From assembly GCA_047947135.1 (NCBI GenBank), contig CP170457.1, positions 3,968,001-4,032,000 on the forward strand: a stretch of 64,000 nucleotides of DNA. Direction: 5' to 3'. Made by a program: the position numbers and the translations under genes. Shown piece after piece: positions 44,141 to 53,483 of this stretch (positions are counted from its first letter, which is position 1; every line of letters starts with the position of its first letter). The notes beneath the pieces were generated by a model. The model made no database searches and was not told the DNA's origin. It worked only from the letters and a program-made list of their open reading frames with translations. Source of the DNA: Planctobacterium sp047947135. GTDB taxonomy: Bacteria > Pseudomonadota > Gammaproteobacteria > Enterobacterales > Alteromonadaceae.

Positions 44141-47100
44141 TTATTTCGCCAGCGCGGCTTCTTCTGCCCGGTCCTGCTCAATTAGCTCATCATTATCGGC
44201 TAGCTCGACCGGCACATGCCGGGAGGCAATCAGCGTATAAACAGTGGGAAGTACAATCAGGGTGAAAAAGGTGCCCACCAGCATACCTGCCACAAGAATA
44301 ATTCCGATGCTGTTACGGGCCTCTGCACCGGCCCCGGTAACCAGAACCAGCGGGAAGTGACCCAGCACAGTTGCAGCCGTTGTCATCAGAATTGGCCGTA
44401 ACCGGGTTTTGGCAGAAATAATAATGGCCTGGGTTTTATCATAGCCCTGTTTTTGCATGACATTGGCAAATTCCACCATCAGGATGCCGTTTTTAGCAAT
44501 TAATCCTACAAGTGTGATGAAACCCACCTGCGAATAAATATTGATGGTGGTGAAGTCCACAAAAGCAAATACCATCGCACTGGACAACGCCAAAGGCACT
44601 GAACCTAATAACACCACCAGCGGATCGCGAAAACTATTAAACTGAATCGCCAGAACAAAAAATACAAAGGCCAGCGCAACCAAAAGCACCCCTTCGAGCG
44701 TGTTGCCTTCTAACCTGATCTGACGGGATTCACCGGCATAGTCTATACTGTAGCTTTTTGGCAGTACCTCAGCGGCGGCGGCTTCCAGCGCTGCCAGCCC
44801 CTGTTCTTTAGTGGTTCCCGGAATCACTTCACCATAAATTCGAAACGCATTTTTTTGCTGAAAGGTACTGAGCACTCTTGGTACTACTTCTGTTTTTAGG
44901 GTCGCTATCGAGCGTATTGGCACCAGTGCACCACCCGGCGTACGAATCGATAAATCCAGAATCGCGTCTGGATTAGCACGACGGCTGTTTTGTACCATAG
45001 GCACCACCCGGTAGGCCTTGCCGTTCTGATCAAAACGATTCACAAAATTACCCGACAGCATTACATTCAACTGACGGGTAACACTGGCTAAGTCGAGTCC
45101 AAGATCGGCAATTTTAGCCTTATCCAGCAGTAACCGGGTCTGGGGTAAGTCTATTTTTAAATCCGTTTCCGCAAACAGAAATTTCTGACTTTGCATCGCA
45201 GCTTTCTGCATTTGATCAGCGTAGGTTTTCATTTTTGCGTAATCATCCGTACTTTGCACCACCAGCTCAACAGAAAAATTTCCCGCTGTCGGCAGGGCAG
45301 AGTCCAGTACCGGAAATGCCTTCAGTCCGGGAATGGCAGACAATTGCCCAAACACCTGCCAGTACATGTCCTGTACGGCATTTTCCCGTTCACTTACCGG
45401 GACTAAATCGATTCCCCCAAACGCACCTGCCGGGTTGATGATTTGCCACATGTATTTCGCCCCTTCAACCGTCATCATGGTATCCACAATGTCATCCATG
45501 TGTTGCACGGTGTATTCCAGTGAGGCTTCGGGAGGGGCCTCGACGATGACCGTGATTCCCGACTGATCTTCTGTTGGCGCCAGTTCTTTCAGGGAAAATA
45601 AATAAAACGGGACACTAAGCAGCGCCAGTACCAGCGCGACTGTGATGATTTGTGGCCGGTATGCTAACGAAGCAACCACAAAACGTCCGTACTTTTCCTG
45701 CAATGCATCAAACAGGCCATTGATGTACTGCGTGAATTTACCCTCTTTGCCGCCGGGCGGACAGGCATAGGCACTCATAATCGGGGACAGGGTTGCCGCC
45801 ACGAAGCCGGAAATTAACACCGCTATCGCCAGGGTAAAGGCAAACTCTTTGAACAGGGCACCGGTTAAACCACTTAACAGACCAATGGGCGCATAGACTG
45901 CAGCCAGTGTTATAGTCATACTGACGATTGGCGGCAACAGCAAACGGGAACTGGTTAATGCGGACTGCAGTTTCGACATTCCCTCACGCATGTGCCGCGC
46001 TACGTTTTCCACCACGACGATGGCATCATCCACCACCAGCCCAACTGACAACACTATGGCCAGTACCGTCAGCAGGTTAAGACTGAAACCCATGACATTC
46101 ATCGCCGCCACAGCCCCCAGAATCGAAATAGGGATGGTCACCAGTGGCACTAATGCGGTACGAAACGAGCCCATCATCAACAACACCACACAGCCCACTA
46201 TTGTGACAGTTTCTGCCAGGGTAATAAAAATCTCACGCAGGGCATCACGCATATACAAAGTACCATCGTAACCATCAGTAATACTCAGACCATCAGGTAA
46301 GGTGGGATTGATTTCCGCCAGCATGTCGTATAAACGATCGCCTATATCGATTTCATTTGCACCGGGCAGCGGCCAGACCGAAATATACAGCACGGTATCG
46401 TGGGTCAGTCGTGCCGTCACCTGCCCTTCATCTTCTTCCAGTCTGATATCGGCAATATCCCGCAGACTGATTTGCGTGCCATTGATTTCCTTTACAATAA
46501 GCTGTTCAAAATCTTCCGGACTCTGTAATGAGGTGTCCGTCAGCAATGAAATCCGCTGCGCCGGATTCTTGCTGTTGCCTATCGCGGCAATCAGGTTATT
46601 GCGCCGCAGGGCGTCGCTGACTTCAGCGGCAGACAGGTCGTAGGCCAGCATTTTGTCCGGATCCAGCCAGACCCGCATGGTAGGTTCACGATTCCCTTCT
46701 AATCCGACCCGTTGCACCCCCGGAATGGTGGATAATGTCGGGGTCACGTTACGGCTTAAATAGTCCGTCACCTCAGTACGGGACATACCTGCGGTTTCTT
46801 CATCGTAATTCACGGTAAGATAAAAGATGGCAAAGGGACGATCTGCCCGGACTACCTGAACAGACGGATCCTCGGCTTCTTCCGGTAGCTCAAAATTTAT
46901 CTGGTCCAGACGTGTCGACAGTTCCGCCAGTGCCTGGGTCGTATCTTCATTCAGACGTAACCAGGCCGTGACTTCACTGCGTCCCGGTGTGGTTCGTGAT
47001 TCCACATAGTCGACACCCGGCACAGTGGCGGCAACCCGCTCAATAGGATCAGTAACAAACCCCTGAATCACCTCTGATGAAGCCCCGATGTAAGGGGTGG

Positions 47101-47287
47101 TAATCACCAACGACGCGCTGCTAATTTTGGGGAACTGCAATACCGGAATATCCATGGCACTGCGGATGCCCACCAGTAAAATAGCCATGGAAATCACTAC
47201 CGCAATGACCGGCTTCTTACTGAATACGTCAAGCCAGAAGGGTTTTGACAGGTCGGTATGGCCGTCAGGGGATATGTCGTTATTCAT
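44141..47287 (-). CDS. RND efflux permease (HAE1/MexF-like)
   Basis: A 1048-residue inner-membrane pump with the resistance-nodulation-division layout: an N-terminal helix followed by a large periplasmic domain, membrane segments 2-7 (about 340-560) including the proton relay Asp-Asp in LSVGLVVDDAIVVVENV, a second periplasmic domain and the last six helices with GLIAKNGILMVEFA. It forms a tripartite pump with the MFP gene, which overlaps it by 8 nt. No outer-membrane factor is encoded beside it, so a TolC-like protein from elsewhere is needed. Drugs, dyes or lipids are likely substrates. Confidence 0.93.
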   Translation of the reverse strand: MNNDISPDGHTDLSKPFWLDVFSKKPVIAVVISMAILLVGIRSAMDIPVLQFPKISSASLVITTPYIGASSEVIQGFVTDPIERVAATVPGVDYVESRTTPGRSEVTAWLRLNEDTTQALAELSTRLDQINFELPEEAEDPSVQVVRADRPFAIFYLTVNYDEETAGMSRTEVTDYLSRNVTPTLSTIPGVQRVGLEGNREPTMRVWLDPDKMLAYDLSAAEVSDALRRNNLIAAIGNSKNPAQRISLLTDTSLQSPEDFEQLIVKEINGTQISLRDIADIRLEEDEGQVTARLTHDTVLYISVWPLPGANEIDIGDRLYDMLAEINPTLPDGLSITDGYDGTLYMRDALREIFITLAETVTIVGCVVLLMMGSFRTALVPLVTIPISILGAVAAMNVMGFSLNLLTVLAIVLSVGLVVDDAIVVVENVARHMREGMSKLQSALTSSRLLLPPIVSMTITLAAVYAPIGLLSGLTGALFKEFAFTLAIAVLISGFVAATLSPIMSAYACPPGGKEGKFTQYINGLFDALQEKYGRFVVASLAYRPQIITVALVLALLSVPFYLFSLKELAPTEDQSGITVIVEAPPEASLEYTVQHMDDIVDTMMTVEGAKYMWQIINPAGAFGGIDLVPVSERENAVQDMYWQVFGQLSAIPGLKAFPVLDSALPTAGNFSVELVVQSTDDYAKMKTYADQMQKAAMQSQKFLFAETDLKIDLPQTRLLLDKAKIADLGLDLASVTRQLNVMLSGNFVNRFDQNGKAYRVVPMVQNSRRANPDAILDLSIRTPGGALVPIRSIATLKTEVVPRVLSTFQQKNAFRIYGEVIPGTTKEQGLAALEAAAAEVLPKSYSIDYAGESRQIRLEGNTLEGVLLVALAFVFFVLAIQFNSFRDPLVVLLGSVPLALSSAMVFAFVDFTTINIYSQVGFITLVGLIAKNGILMVEFANVMQKQGYDKTQAIIISAKTRLRPILMTTAATVLGHFPLVLVTGAGAEARNSIGIILVAGMLVGTFFTLIVLPTVYTLIASRHVPVELADNDELIEQDRAEEAALAK

Positions 47288-48368
47288 CAGCCATCATCCC
47301 ATCCACATTGACTAAAATATCGCTCTTCAGCTTGTAAGAGCCCACCGTCGCGATTCGGGTACCCACTGGCAGGGTATTGGCTAGCATGGCGCGCAGCTCA
47401 TCCCGGAACAACACATCCACCTCCGCACGCTGCGCCCGCAACTGACCATTCTGATCAGCAACCAGCCTGTAGACATACGAACCAAACTGGTCATAGCGCA
47501 CCGCTTCGACAGGCACCGGAATCGCAGTAACACTTTCTCCGGAAGGAACCTTCACTGACACAATCTGACCGGGTTTGTAGCGATATTCAGGATTATCCAG
47601 TACTGCACGAATTTTTAAACTGCGGGAGTCACTGGAAACAGTACTGTCAATGGCAATCACTTTAGCTGTTTTATTATATTGGGTATCATTCAGTGTTTTG
47701 ACTTGAACCTGGGTGCCAGGGGTCAGATTCATGGCGGTCTGTGGCAGAGCAAAATCCACCCAAATCACATCCGTCAGCCCCAGCAGAGTCGTAATTGGGC
47801 TGTTCGCAGCCAGATATTGCCCCCGTTCGTAGCGTTCAATACCGGCCACGCCAGAGAATGGTGCCCTGATGGACTTTTTGGCAATAGTGGCTCTAATAGC
47901 GCGGGCATTGGCGCGCGCGACATCCAGCTCAGCATTAGCACGATCCAGATTCTCCCGGCTTGACGCTTTTGCGTCCAGAAGTCGGGTGGCCCGGTTCACA
48001 TCTAACTCAGCCAGGTTAATCTGAGCCAGTACAGCGTCCAGTTGTGCCGTTTCGTTGCTGATATCCAGTTGCAGTAACAACTGATTTTGTTCCACTGCCT
48101 GTCCGGGACGAAAATGTACTTCGGCAATAATACCTTCCAGCTCATTGCGCAGGGTTACGATTCTTGGAGCGACCAGTTCCGCAACCAACTGCATACTGGG
48201 TTGCCATTGGGTAACGTCCGTGGAAATACTGTGCACCGTCTCACTGGGTTCGGGAAAGGACTCACCAAAGGCGATCGCTGCTTTAATCTGGGTAAACTTC
48301 ACGAATCCTAAGCCGGAGATAATTAGCAGACAAATCAGTACCGCCATTGCCCATTTTTTCAGCGCCAT
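47280..48368 (-). CDS. RND efflux periplasmic adaptor (MFP)
   Basis: From ATG 48368 (AAGGA 7 nt upstream) the product has 362 residues; a longer frame reaches 48428 but its first 20 residues lack support. It has an N-terminal anchor (AVLICLLIISGLGFV), the lipoyl half EGIIAEVHFRPGQAVEQNQLLLQLD, a coiled-coil hairpin (SNETAQLDAVLAQINLAELDVNRA), the second lipoyl half SIRAPFSGVAGIERYERGQYL and a beta-barrel. It bridges the RND permease to an outer-membrane channel. Overlap by 8 nt with the permease gene shows coupling. Confidence 0.92.
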   Translation of the reverse strand: MALKKWAMAVLICLLIISGLGFVKFTQIKAAIAFGESFPEPSETVHSISTDVTQWQPSMQLVAELVAPRIVTLRNELEGIIAEVHFRPGQAVEQNQLLLQLDISNETAQLDAVLAQINLAELDVNRATRLLDAKASSRENLDRANAELDVARANARAIRATIAKKSIRAPFSGVAGIERYERGQYLAANSPITTLLGLTDVIWVDFALPQTAMNLTPGTQVQVKTLNDTQYNKTAKVIAIDSTVSSDSRSLKIRAVLDNPEYRYKPGQIVSVKVPSGESVTAIPVPVEAVRYDQFGSYVYRLVADQNGQLRAQRAEVDVLFRDELRAMLANTLPVGTRIATVGSYKLKSDILVNVDGMMADE

Positions 48369-48474
48369 GAGATATTCCTTTTTGTTAAGCCCGTCGGGTA
48401 CGCCATCATATCGCTTAAAGCAATACAATAAACCTAAAAATTAGCACTGATAATTCGATAATTCACCGCATAAA

Positions 48475-48500
48475 CAAAAAAGCCAGTCAAAGCTTGGCTA
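48475..48500 (-). terminator. Terminator at the end of the hairpin array (minus strand)
   Basis: On the minus strand AGCCA and TGGCT form a 5-bp stem followed by TTTTTT. It sits downstream of the eight-hairpin array in the minus direction and upstream of the efflux genes, so it would end any minus-strand transcript of the array. Confidence 0.5.
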
Positions 48501-48530
48501 ATTAACGATAATGGGGCTTGTAAGGATTAC

Positions 48531-48693
48531 GCATGGCTGTCCATGCCATGCGCCCTTCGGGCCGTCGCGGAGCGACGTTCCAAAGCGTTCCTAACGCTTT
48601 GGGTGAAGAACGGTCTCTTCGGAGACTTCGGGCACTGCCCGAAGAGTGATGAACGGCCACACAAGGATGTGTGGACTGGTAGCCCTCACAGGG
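48531..48693. repeat. Array of eight consecutive short hairpins
   Basis: Eight perfect palindromes with 3-7-nt loops lie almost end to end: GCATGGC/GCCATGC (48531-48551), GCCC/GGGC (48552-48562), CGTCGC/GCGACG (48563-48577), CAAAGCGTT/AACGCTTTG (48581-48601), GTCTC/GAGAC with a TTCG loop (48613-48626), CTTCGGGC/GCCCGAAG (48626-48644), CCACACA/TGTGTGG (48657-48674) and CCCT/AGGG (48683-48693). Spacers carry an 11-nt near-direct repeat, GTGAAGAACGG (48603) and GTGATGAACGG (48646). An IS630-type element begins 20 nt to the right. It may be an intergenic repeat family or a structured RNA; I cannot say which. Confidence 0.7.
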
Positions 48694-48712
48694 ATGTTTG
48701 TTCAAGGACCTA

Positions 48713-49819
48713 ATACCATTTCCATAAAATATGTGATCTAATTACGGTGTTGATACAATCGATAATTGGATGCTAAAAGATATAGATTTCATAGCGCTTT
48801 CCAAAAAGGAAAGAAACGCTGCAAAGAGAATGCGATTGCTTGCATTAGCTCATTTCAAAGAGGGAATGAACAGATCCCAGATCGCCCGCACTTTAAAAGT
48901 AAGTCGCCGCAGTGTAAACAATTGGGTGGCCGCCTTTTTAGAGGACGGTTTGACCGGACTAGACTCCAAACCGCCTCCGGGGCGACCTCCTTCTCTGACA
49001 CCAGAGCAACTAAAGAAGTTGTGCAAGTACGTAGAGTTTGAGAGTCAGTCTGACGAAGGAGGACGATTAACGGGCAAAGCCATTCGGGAGTGGATTGCTT
49101 CTGAACTTGGTGTGGAGTACAAGCTGTCTAATGTATACCGACTGTTGCATGAGCTGGGATTTTCATGGCTTTCCAGTCGGTCCAGACATCCGAAACAATC
49201 GGAACAAGCTCAGGAAGAGTTTAAAAAAACTGAAGTTTAATTTGATCAATCTTTGTCCATTACACATACCTTTGGACAAGATAGATATATGGTTTCAGGA
49301 TGAAGCCAGGTTTGGTCAACAAAATACCACGACTCGTTTATGGGCAAAAAAAGGAAGCAGACCCCGCGTTGTCAGGCAACAACAATTCGACAGTGCCTAC
49401 CTCTTCGGTGCTGTATGTCCCGCAACGGGAGCCACTGAAGCCCTTATCGCCCCATGGGTTAACAAAGACATCATGACAAAACATCTCGAACAAATCTCAA
49501 AACGCACTGAAGAAGGAAGAATGGCAGTGGTGATCATGGACGGTGCCGGATGGCACACCGAAGATACGGTGGTTGAATTCGATAATGTACGAATACTCAA
49601 ACTTCCTCCCTACTCACCTGAACTCAATCCAATAGAACAGGTATGGAGCTGGATACGACAGCATCACCTGGCCAATCGAGTATTCTCTGGGTACGAAGAT
49701 ATCGTCGATGCATGCTCAAACGCATGGAACACCTTCATTGAAGATGCATCAACAGTGGCATCAATATGCAGCAGAAAATGGGCTACTGTCGGTGGGTAGG
49801 TCTTTAATGGAATTGGTAT
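48713..49819 (+). mobile_element. IS630-family insertion sequence
   Basis: The left end starts ATACCATTTCCATAAAA (48713) and the right end, read inward, gives ATACCAATTCCATTAAA (ending 49819): 15 of 17 positions agree, so these are terminal inverted repeats about 17 bp long. Between them lies one IS630-type transposase in two frames. IS630 elements insert at TA; here TA adjoins only the left end (48711-48712), so the target duplication is not clean. The element is wedged between the hairpin array and the tRNA cluster. Confidence 0.8.
48770..49799 (+). pseudogene. IS630-family transposase, frameshifted (two overlapping frames)
   Basis: The first frame (48770-49240) holds the helix-turn-helix: RSQIARTLKVSRRSVNNWV followed by the GRPPSLTPEQ linker. 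The second frame (from about 49221 to 49799) holds the DDE catalytic core: Asp in IWFQDEARFG, Asp in VIMDGAGWH and Glu in PYSPELNPIEQVWSW. The frames meet at seven A residues (49223-49229); reading six would join EEFKK to LKFNLIN in one frame. This is either an inactivating one-base insertion or a slippage site that lets a full product form, as some insertion sequences do. Confidence 0.8.
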
Positions 49820-49847
49820 AAGCTAACAAGCACGTACACAACATATA

Positions 49848-49880
49848 CAAAAAAGCCCAGTCATTCGACTGGGCTTTTTT
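49848..49880 (-). terminator. Rho-independent terminator of the tRNA operon
   Basis: AGCCCAGTC pairs with GACTGGGCT around a 4-nt loop, with a T run on the minus strand. It follows the last tRNA-Arg by 6 nt in the minus direction, so it ends the tRNA transcript. Confidence 0.88.
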
Positions 49881-49885
49881 GTATA

Positions 49886-49962
49886 TGGCGCGTGTGGAAG
49901 GATTCGAACCTCCGACCGCCTGGTTCGTAGCCAGGTACTCTATCCAGCTGAGCTACACACGC
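49886..49962 (-). tRNA. tRNA-Arg (anticodon ACG), copy 2
   Basis: On the minus strand the 77-nt gene folds as a cloverleaf: acceptor GCGTGTG/CACACGC, D loop AGCTCAGCTGGATAGAG, anticodon arm CCTGG-CTACGAA-CCAGG with anticodon ACG (read as ICG after deamination), T loop GGTTCGAATCC, and encoded CCA. The sequence is identical to the neighbouring copy 162 nt away. Confidence 0.95.
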
Positions 49963-50047
49963 GTAAACTCGTTAAATCTGTATTCTAACCACTTGAGATT
50001 ATAGTCGAAAATTCGACTTTTATATCTTATCCGTTTGGGAAAAAAGA

Positions 50048-50124
50048 TGGCGCGTGTGGAAGGATTCGAACCTCCGACCGCCTGGTTCGTAGCCAGGTAC
50101 TCTATCCAGCTGAGCTACACACGC
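50048..50124 (-). tRNA. tRNA-Arg (anticodon ACG), copy 1
   Basis: Identical in sequence to the tRNA-Arg at 49886-49962: anticodon loop CTACGAA, T loop TTCGAAT, encoded CCA. It lies between tRNA-Ser and the second Arg copy, all on the minus strand, so the three are processed from one transcript. Confidence 0.95.
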
Positions 50125-50160
50125 GTTGTAAACATATCTTGTTGCACACATTTCTCACGA

Positions 50161-50253
<93 letters not shown>

Positions 50254-50421
50254 ATTTTTTGTCCTGCTTCAGCAGGTCTCAAATGTGGGAGCGAAGTTTA
50301 ATGATTAAGTGCGGGAAGTCAATATTAAATATGGTAAAAATAGCGCGAATGGTGACAATTTGTTCACAAGTGGATATTTTGCTTATTTATAACGCAATAA
50401 AAACACCGGAGGCCTTAAAAC

Positions 50422-50442
50422 AAAAAGGCTGGTAACCCAGCC
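50422..50442 (-). terminator. Rho-independent terminator after csrA
   Basis: GGCTGG pairs with CCAGCC around a 4-nt loop and the minus strand continues TTTTTG. It lies 14 nt beyond the csrA stop and separates csrA from the tRNA genes. Confidence 0.85.
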
Positions 50443-50455
50443 CCCTGTTCAAAAC

Positions 50456-50674
50456 TCAATCGTCTTTGTTCTCAGATGAGGCTTGCTCATGAGCTGCCAA
50501 CTGAGCATTTTTCTCGGCTTGTATGCGCATGTAAATCTCTTCACGATGCACGGATACTTCCTTGGGCGCGTTAACACCTATGCGTACTTGATTACCCTTA
50601 ACACCTAATACAGTGACGGTCACTTCATCACCGATCATTAAGGTTTCACCAACACGTCGGGTCAATATCAGCAT
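50456..50674 (-). CDS. csrA: CsrA, carbon storage regulator
   Basis: A 72-residue RNA-binding dimer that blocks translation by binding GGA-containing leaders. It matches CsrA throughout: MLILTRRVGETLMIGDEVTVTVLGVKGNQVRIGVNAPKEVSVHREEIYMRIQAEK, with Leu4, Arg6 and Arg44 positions present for RNA binding. The C-terminal acidic tail (SSENKDD) varies among species. It lies downstream of alaS, the conserved order. Confidence 0.97.
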   Translation of the reverse strand: MLILTRRVGETLMIGDEVTVTVLGVKGNQVRIGVNAPKEVSVHREEIYMRIQAEKNAQLAAHEQASSENKDD

Positions 50675-50809
50675 TCTCTTGCTCCTGTTCCGTTAGTCCA
50701 AATATGTTCCCTAAACAAAACCTTAGTGTAATATTCCTAAACTAGCAAAAATTACTCTAATACCATTCCCTGTTTTTTAGCGTCAATAAAACTGGTCTAG
50801 TTTTCCCGA

Positions 50810-53407
50810 TTATAGCTTATCTTGTAGCCATGTCGAGACGGAGGTGAGACCAGAGGCCAGATTTTCGGGTTGATTGCCCCCTGCCTGGGCCATATCTGGT
50901 CGACCACCACCTTTACCACCCACCTGTTGGGCGACAAAGTTTACCAGTTCACCTGCTTTAACCTTATCGGTCAAATCTTTGGTGACACCAGTTATAAGGT
51001 TAACTTTTTTCTCACCAGCAAGTCCAAGACATATTACACCGCTACCGATTTGGTTCTTTAAGTCGTCCATCATGGTACGCAATGCTTTCGCCTCAACCCC
51101 CTGCAATTCGGCAACCAACACCTTAGTATCATTTATAGTCGTCACCGACGACATTAGATCACTGCCAGCCTGGCTCGCCATTTTTCCTTTTAATTGTTCG
51201 AGCTCTTTCTCCAACGACTTTTGCTGCGTAAGTATTTGTGCAAGGCGCTCTGGCAACTTAGCGGTATCGGTTTTTAACGTCATTGCCAAATCACTCAATA
51301 CTCGCTGTGTTTCTTGTGAGTACTGCAATGCGGCTTCACCAGTGATTGCCTCAATACGTCGAATTCCAGAGGCAATACCACCCTCCGACACAATTCGCAA
51401 TAAACCGATATCACCGGTTTGTTTAACGTGGGTGCCACCACAAAGCTCCACCGAAAAATCCCCCATAGATACAACACGGACTTTTTCGTCGTATTTTTCA
51501 CCAAATAATGCCATTGCACCGCTGGCTTTTGCCTCGTCCAACTCCATCAATTTAGTTTGTAACGGATTATTAGCGCGGATCTGGGCGTTAACCACCTGCT
51601 CAATTTGTTGCAATTCCTGAACGCTGACAGCTTCAAGGTGTGAAAAGTCAAAACGTAACTTTTCCTCATCAACGAGTGAGCCTTTCTGGGTGACATGCTC
51701 GCCGAGTATCTTGCGCAGTGCAGCATGCAATAAGTGAGTCGCACTGTGATTAAGTTTGATACGTTCTCTGCGCTCATTGTCCACCACTGCATCAACAACA
51801 TCATTGACTCGAAGAGTGCCATTGGCTTTACCCTGATGGGCGATTGACTGCCCCAGCTTCTGGGTGTCAGAAACGTCAAACTCACCGCCAGCCAGTTTTA
51901 GCACGCCTTTATCACCAATCTGACCACCCGCTTCGGCATAAAATGGTGTGCTATCCAGCAAAACCACGCCTTCGTCGCCAGCCTTTAACTCAGAGACAGA
52001 TTCGGCACCTTTGAAAATTTCGACAACTTTGGCCTGGTGCTGATATTCACTGTAACCGGTGAAAGTGGATTGCTTGTCAGTTTTAACCAACTCATTGTAG
52101 TCACTGCCGAATTGGCTTGCCTGTTGCGCACGCTGACGTTGTTGTTGCATCTGAGCTTCAAATCCTTCAACGTCAATTTCCAAATCTTTTTCACGTGCTA
52201 CATCATTTGTCAGATCTATTGGGAAACCGTAGGTGTCATATAGTTTAAAGACCAACTCACCGGGCAGCACTTTGCCATCCAGATTCGCTATTGCTTCATT
52301 TAATATGTTCATGCCTCGTTCCAATGTGCGCGAGAATTGCTCCTCTTCAATACGCAACACTTTCTCAATAACTGGCTGTTGGGAAACCAACTCTGGATAA
52401 GCATCACCCATTTGGGTAACCAGCTCAGTCACCAGTTTGTAAAAGAAAATGTCATTGGCGCCCAACTGGTAGCCATGGCGCACAGCTCGGCGAATAATCC
52501 GACGCAGCACATAACCGCGACCTTCGTTAGAAGGCATCACCCCATCACAAATCAGGAAGCTACAGGAACGAATATGGTCAGCGATAACACGCAATGACTT
52601 GTCATCAAGATCGTTGCTACCGACAATTTCTGCAGCCGCTTTTATCAGCGCCTGAAACAGGTCTATTTCGTAGTTACTGTGCACATCCTGCAAAATCGCA
52701 GAGATACGTTCCAGTCCCATACCGGTATCAATTGAGGGGGCAGGTAACGGCTCCATAGTGCCATCAGACTGCTTATTGTATTGCATGAAAACCAGGTTCC
52801 ATATCTCAATAAAGCGATCGCCGTCTTCTTCAGGGGTGCCAGGAGGCCCACCCCAGATGTGTTTTCCATGATCGTAGAATATCTCTGAACAGGGACCACA
52901 GGGCCCAGTATCACCCATTGACCAGAAATTATCGGAGGTGGAGATACGAATAATCTTGTCTCTTGGCAATCCAATTTTTTCGTGCCAGATATGATAGGCC
53001 TCATCATCATCGCTGTAGATGGTCACCAACAGTTTTTCTTTTGGCAGCTGTAAATGTTCTGTCAGAAACTTCCAGGCAAACTCAATCGCCTGTTCTTTGA
53101 AATAATCGCCAAAGCTAAAATTGCCCAACATTTCGAAAAACGTATGATGACGCGCAGTGTAACCTACGTTTTCCAGGTCATTGTGCTTACCACCTGCACG
53201 GACACAGCGCTGAGAGGATACCGCTCGTGAATAGTTACGCTTGTCAGAGCCAAGGAAAACATCCTTGAATTGATTCATGCCGGCGTTAGTGAACAACAAC
53301 GTCGGATCATCATGCGGCACCAGTGATGAACTGGACACAACCTGATGACCTTTATTCTCAAAATACGATAAAAATGCGCTTCGAATCTCAGCGGTACTCT
53401 TGGTCAT
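50810..53407 (-). CDS. alaS: Alanine-tRNA ligase
   Basis: An 865-residue class II synthetase, normal in length. The N-terminal catalytic part includes RSAFLSYFENKGHQVVSSSSLVPHDDPTLLFTNAGMNQFK and motif 2/3 blocks such as GMGLERI. The editing domain shows the zinc motif HSATHLLHAAL with CGGTH further on, and the C-Ala end GGKGGGRPDMAQAGG is intact. It charges tRNA-Ala and is followed by csrA, as in many gammaproteobacteria. Confidence 0.97.
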   Translation of the reverse strand: MTKSTAEIRSAFLSYFENKGHQVVSSSSLVPHDDPTLLFTNAGMNQFKDVFLGSDKRNYSRAVSSQRCVRAGGKHNDLENVGYTARHHTFFEMLGNFSFGDYFKEQAIEFAWKFLTEHLQLPKEKLLVTIYSDDDEAYHIWHEKIGLPRDKIIRISTSDNFWSMGDTGPCGPCSEIFYDHGKHIWGGPPGTPEEDGDRFIEIWNLVFMQYNKQSDGTMEPLPAPSIDTGMGLERISAILQDVHSNYEIDLFQALIKAAAEIVGSNDLDDKSLRVIADHIRSCSFLICDGVMPSNEGRGYVLRRIIRRAVRHGYQLGANDIFFYKLVTELVTQMGDAYPELVSQQPVIEKVLRIEEEQFSRTLERGMNILNEAIANLDGKVLPGELVFKLYDTYGFPIDLTNDVAREKDLEIDVEGFEAQMQQQRQRAQQASQFGSDYNELVKTDKQSTFTGYSEYQHQAKVVEIFKGAESVSELKAGDEGVVLLDSTPFYAEAGGQIGDKGVLKLAGGEFDVSDTQKLGQSIAHQGKANGTLRVNDVVDAVVDNERRERIKLNHSATHLLHAALRKILGEHVTQKGSLVDEEKLRFDFSHLEAVSVQELQQIEQVVNAQIRANNPLQTKLMELDEAKASGAMALFGEKYDEKVRVVSMGDFSVELCGGTHVKQTGDIGLLRIVSEGGIASGIRRIEAITGEAALQYSQETQRVLSDLAMTLKTDTAKLPERLAQILTQQKSLEKELEQLKGKMASQAGSDLMSSVTTINDTKVLVAELQGVEAKALRTMMDDLKNQIGSGVICLGLAGEKKVNLITGVTKDLTDKVKAGELVNFVAQQVGGKGGGRPDMAQAGGNQPENLASGLTSVSTWLQDKL

Positions 53408-53483
53408 TTATGTTCCTGAAATAACTTGGGGTACGTTAAAAAATAAGTCGCGTACCATATCATTAAAACCCGGTTAAAAACAG

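Noticed and set aside
48502..48705. A 67-codon minus-strand reading frame across the hairpin array
   Set aside because: Its sequence is wholly made of the palindromes, its codon content is Arg/Pro/His-rich as expected from translating repeats, and there is no ribosome site. Treated as a by-product of the array.
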